Shown one piece after another: positions 62,135 to 64,000 of a stretch of 64,000 bases of DNA. Source of the DNA: Lepidostoma basale (Eukaryota > Arthropoda > Insecta > Trichoptera > Lepidostomatidae); NCBI GenBank assembly GCA_022606425.2, contig JAHDVF020000160.1, positions 1 to 64,000 of the forward strand. The letters are read 5' to 3'. The notes beneath the pieces were generated by a model. That model was given only the letters and a program-made list of their open reading frames with translations. It ran no database searches and was not told the origin of the DNA. A program made the position numbers and the translations under genes. Within the stretch, counting starts at the first letter, position 1; the number at the start of each line of letters is the position of its first letter.

Positions 62135-62357
62135 TCTCTGCGGCTTTCTCGCAACGCCCTCGGTGAGTCGGCTCCGGGAAAAGTGGTGAACTTGCTTTCC
62201 AACGATGTGAACCGCTTTGACATCGCGGCAATGTTCCTCCACTTCTTGTGGCTGGCCCCCCTCGTGTCTCTGGTCACCCTGTACTTCCTGTGGGTGGAGG
62301 TCGGCGTGTCGGGGCTACTGGGCGTCATGGTCGTATTCACGGTGATGCCAATCCAGG
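62135..62357 (+). CDS. ABCC4: ABCC4/MRP4-type ABC transporter, coding exon 4
   Basis: Acceptor CTTATAG/TCTCTG in phase 0 follows exon 3. The donor is CCAGG/GTAAAA, leaving one base of a Gly codon. It encodes SLRLSRNALGESAPGKVVNL, then LSNDVNRFDIAAMFLHFLWL, APLVSLVTLYFLWVEVGVSG and LLGVMVVFTVMPIQ. VNLLSNDVNRFD is the hallmark of the first intracellular loop of ABCC4-type transporters, followed by TM3 and TM4. The four exons together give about 260 residues of an expected 1300 or so. Both nucleotide-binding domains lie beyond the right edge. Confidence 0.92.
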
Positions 62358-62407
62358 GTAAAAAAAAACATGTGTATACTAATGTACGCACATTAGAAGT
62401 TATATAA

Positions 62408-62575
62408 TTAATATGAATGAAAACGTCAGTTTTCTAGAAGTTTTATTATATTTTATGGGAATGACATATTTCACCTTCTAAAGCATTATCAAATGTGAAT
62501 TAGAAGGGCGAAATATGTCATTCCCATAAAATATAACAAAACTTCTAGAAAACTGACATTTTCATTCGTATTAAT
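62408..62575. repeat. Palindromic foldback repeat in intron 4
   Basis: ATTAATATGAATGAAAACG and TTTTCTAGAAGTTTTATTAT on the left mirror AACAAAACTTCTAGAAAA and TTTTCATTCGTATTAAT on the right. Confidence 0.85.
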
Positions 62576-62576
62576 T

Positions 62577-62698
62577 TTATGGAGTTTTAGATCATTGTTC
62601 AAGAAACCAAAAATTAGAAGTTATACTTCTTGGTTTTTTTAAACACTTTTAAAGTTTTTATTTATTTGTTTTTGAACAATGATGTAAAACTCCATATT
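62577..62698. repeat. Inverted repeat with ATGGAGTTTTA ends
   Basis: ATGGAGTTTTAGATCATTGT and TCAA (62579..62602) mirror TTGAACAATGATGTAAAACT and CCAT (62672..62695). It lies between the two TTTTCTAGAAG palindromes. Confidence 0.75.
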
Positions 62699-62704
62699 AA
62701 ATAA

Positions 62705-62890
62705 TTAATATGAATAAAAAAACTTATGTTTTTCTAGAAGTTTTATTATATTTTTTGGGGGATGACATGTTTCGCCCTTCTAAGGCGTTTGATAATGACA
62801 TTTGATAATGCCTTAGAAGGGCGAAACATGTCATCCCCCAAAAAATATAATAAAACTTCTAGAAAAACATAAGTTTTTTCATTAGCATTA
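62705..62890. repeat. Palindromic foldback repeat in intron 4, second copy
   Basis: AACTTATGTTTTTCTAGAAG and GATGACATGTTTCGCCCTTC mirror GAAGGGCGAAACATGTCATC and CTTCTAGAAAAACATAAGTT. The palindrome is nearly perfect. Confidence 0.9.
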
Positions 62891-63221
62891 ACTTTTAAAG
62901 TTGTTTTGTCACTGATAAATTTTTCTCTACATATTGTGGGAAAAATGAATTCATAGTAAATATAATATAATAGTTATCTATGTAAATCGATAGTTAAAAG
63001 TAATTTATAAATTATAAATTATATAGTGCAAAATATTCTAAATCACCCTAGTTAAATGTGAGAGTTTGTTGGTACTATTTTACACTTTTTATGAGTAACT
63101 TCATTCATGTTTCGTTTCATGACTTGTTTTTGCAATTCGTGAGTTGGCACGCGTGAAATGTCCGGCCGTTATCATTTATGGCTAACTTCATCATGTTGCA
63201 CTTTCATAACAGGCTCTCCTG

Positions 63222-63970
63222 CGTATAACCCCTAAACATGGCATGAACAAATTAATCAATTAGTAAAAGGCAACCATAATACAAATAAACAAAAAGAAAA
63301 AATCAACAAGCTGTCATTATGTATGAAAGTTAACCTTTTCCAGTCCACAAAAAAAAAATAAGTTCCATCAGGTCCACAATAGATTCACAGAATTACAGGG
63401 TAAAACAATACATCCAGGTTTTTTTTGATAAAATATTATGATTTATACACAAATAGTTCGAAATCACTGTTCACTTCCTTCATATATTCTTCATCACTAC
63501 TTTCAAACTCGTTGTCAACGCGTTTTTTTGTAATTCTAGGCATTTTGCGGGGTTTGAATTTTTAGAATAATAGTAAGTATCGGTAATAATAATTATCAAG
63601 TTGTTTGCACGCGCACGGGTCGAGTGTAACTGATGCCGGCGGCCGGACATCCGAGTGACACGTACCGAGCCAGCCCCTAAAACAAACCTTCTGTATAATT
63701 CTCAGGTAGAAAGTTACACATTACAATGTTCATAAAAACATTGAATCCTCTTCCCAGGACACCGCTACACTAAATACAAGTGAGAAAAAAAAATATGTTT
63801 GCTTGTATTTTGACACTAAACTGATGAAGAAAAATGTCGAATGACATTCGACAGGACCGGAAAGCGTTAAGAAGCAGCCAAATGTGTGTCAGGAAAGAAT
63901 GGTGTGTCTTTCTCTGACATTCTTTCTGTCCACTACTTCTAGGAAATGGTTTAATAGTTAGTTAATAAGC
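63222..63970 (+). mobile_element. RTE-A fragment split by a piggyBac-type element
   Basis: AACATGGCATGAACAAATTA and ATCAATTAGTAAAAGGCAAC before the insertion, and GTGTGTCAGGAAAGAATGGT and GAAATGGTTTAATAGTTAGT after it, belong to the RTE-A 3' end. Confidence 0.65.
63334..63866 (-). mobile_element. piggyBac-type non-autonomous element with TTAA duplication
   Basis: TTAA at 63330..63333 and 63867..63870. Ends CCTTTTCCAGTCC and GGACCGGAAAGCG are imperfect inverted repeats (10 of 13 positions match). On the minus strand an ATG at 63543 opens a 35-codon frame (MPRITKKRVDNEFESSDEEY..) resembling the acidic N-terminus of a piggyBac transposase, ending at TAA 63438..63436. The rest of the gene is deleted. 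Confidence 0.7.
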
Positions 63971-64000
63971 TATTCAACCAAGCTTTTGTTTTCAGCATAC

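Overview
The window looks like a repeat-saturated stretch of an insect nuclear genome, most likely lepidopteran (inference). It is AT-rich, has intron-containing genes and carries several insect-type transposon families. It holds no prokaryotic, organellar or viral gene. Only two host genes are supported, both as partial genes. On the minus strand at the left are the first two coding exons (6381..6536 and 5567..5692) of an exostosin-like 3 / brother-of-tout-velu (botv) glycosyltransferase, whose remaining exons lie beyond the left edge. On the plus strand at the right are the first four coding exons (51084..51268, 56888..57055, 58740..58944, 62135..62357) of an ABCC4/MRP4-type ABC transporter, whose remainder lies beyond the right edge. 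All exon junctions were placed by GT/AG signals and phase agreement.

Almost everything else is transposable-element debris. Family labels used below: RTE-A, a non-LTR family with a YADD reverse transcriptase and a 3' tail of TTAG or GTTT repeats (more than twenty fragments, several subfamilies); RTE-B, RTE-C and RTE-D, related families ending in GAA-rich tails; CRL, a CR1/L2-group element; NLR-H, a second group known here by its reverse-transcriptase C-terminus and a TTGAT-rich tail; and Jockey-type fragments. Position 1..1911 is the 5' half of another non-LTR element with an uninterrupted endonuclease frame and an ORF1 resembling FP25K-type proteins.

DNA transposons: a 1974-bp hAT-type element with a perfect 8-bp target duplication (1912..3885) plus two further remnants; a 1286-bp mariner with 31-bp inverted repeats and a broken transposase (34022..35307); two piggyBac-type non-autonomous elements with TTAA duplications (32631..33404 and 63334..63866); foldback/MITE elements; and the most notable item, a 3008-bp Transib element (47119..50126). 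The Transib starts and ends with CACAGTG, the RAG recombination-signal heptamer, has a 5-bp duplication CGTCT, about 710-bp inverted repeats, and a RAG1-related transposase cut off after the second catalytic aspartate.

Penelope-like remnants occur at about 7960..8430 and 18918..19580. Several sites carry the hammerhead-ribozyme core CTGANGA - helix II - GAAA, as known for Penelope-like elements. A SINE-like repeat ends in the same sequence as RTE-A, and a separate tRNA-derived SINE occurs twice. Minisatellites (41-bp, 30-bp and an AT-rich array) complete the picture, and two of the arrays are split by RTE-A insertions. The two host genes are not functionally linked; the intervening 44 kb and the transporter's introns serve as landing ground for successive, often nested, insertions.
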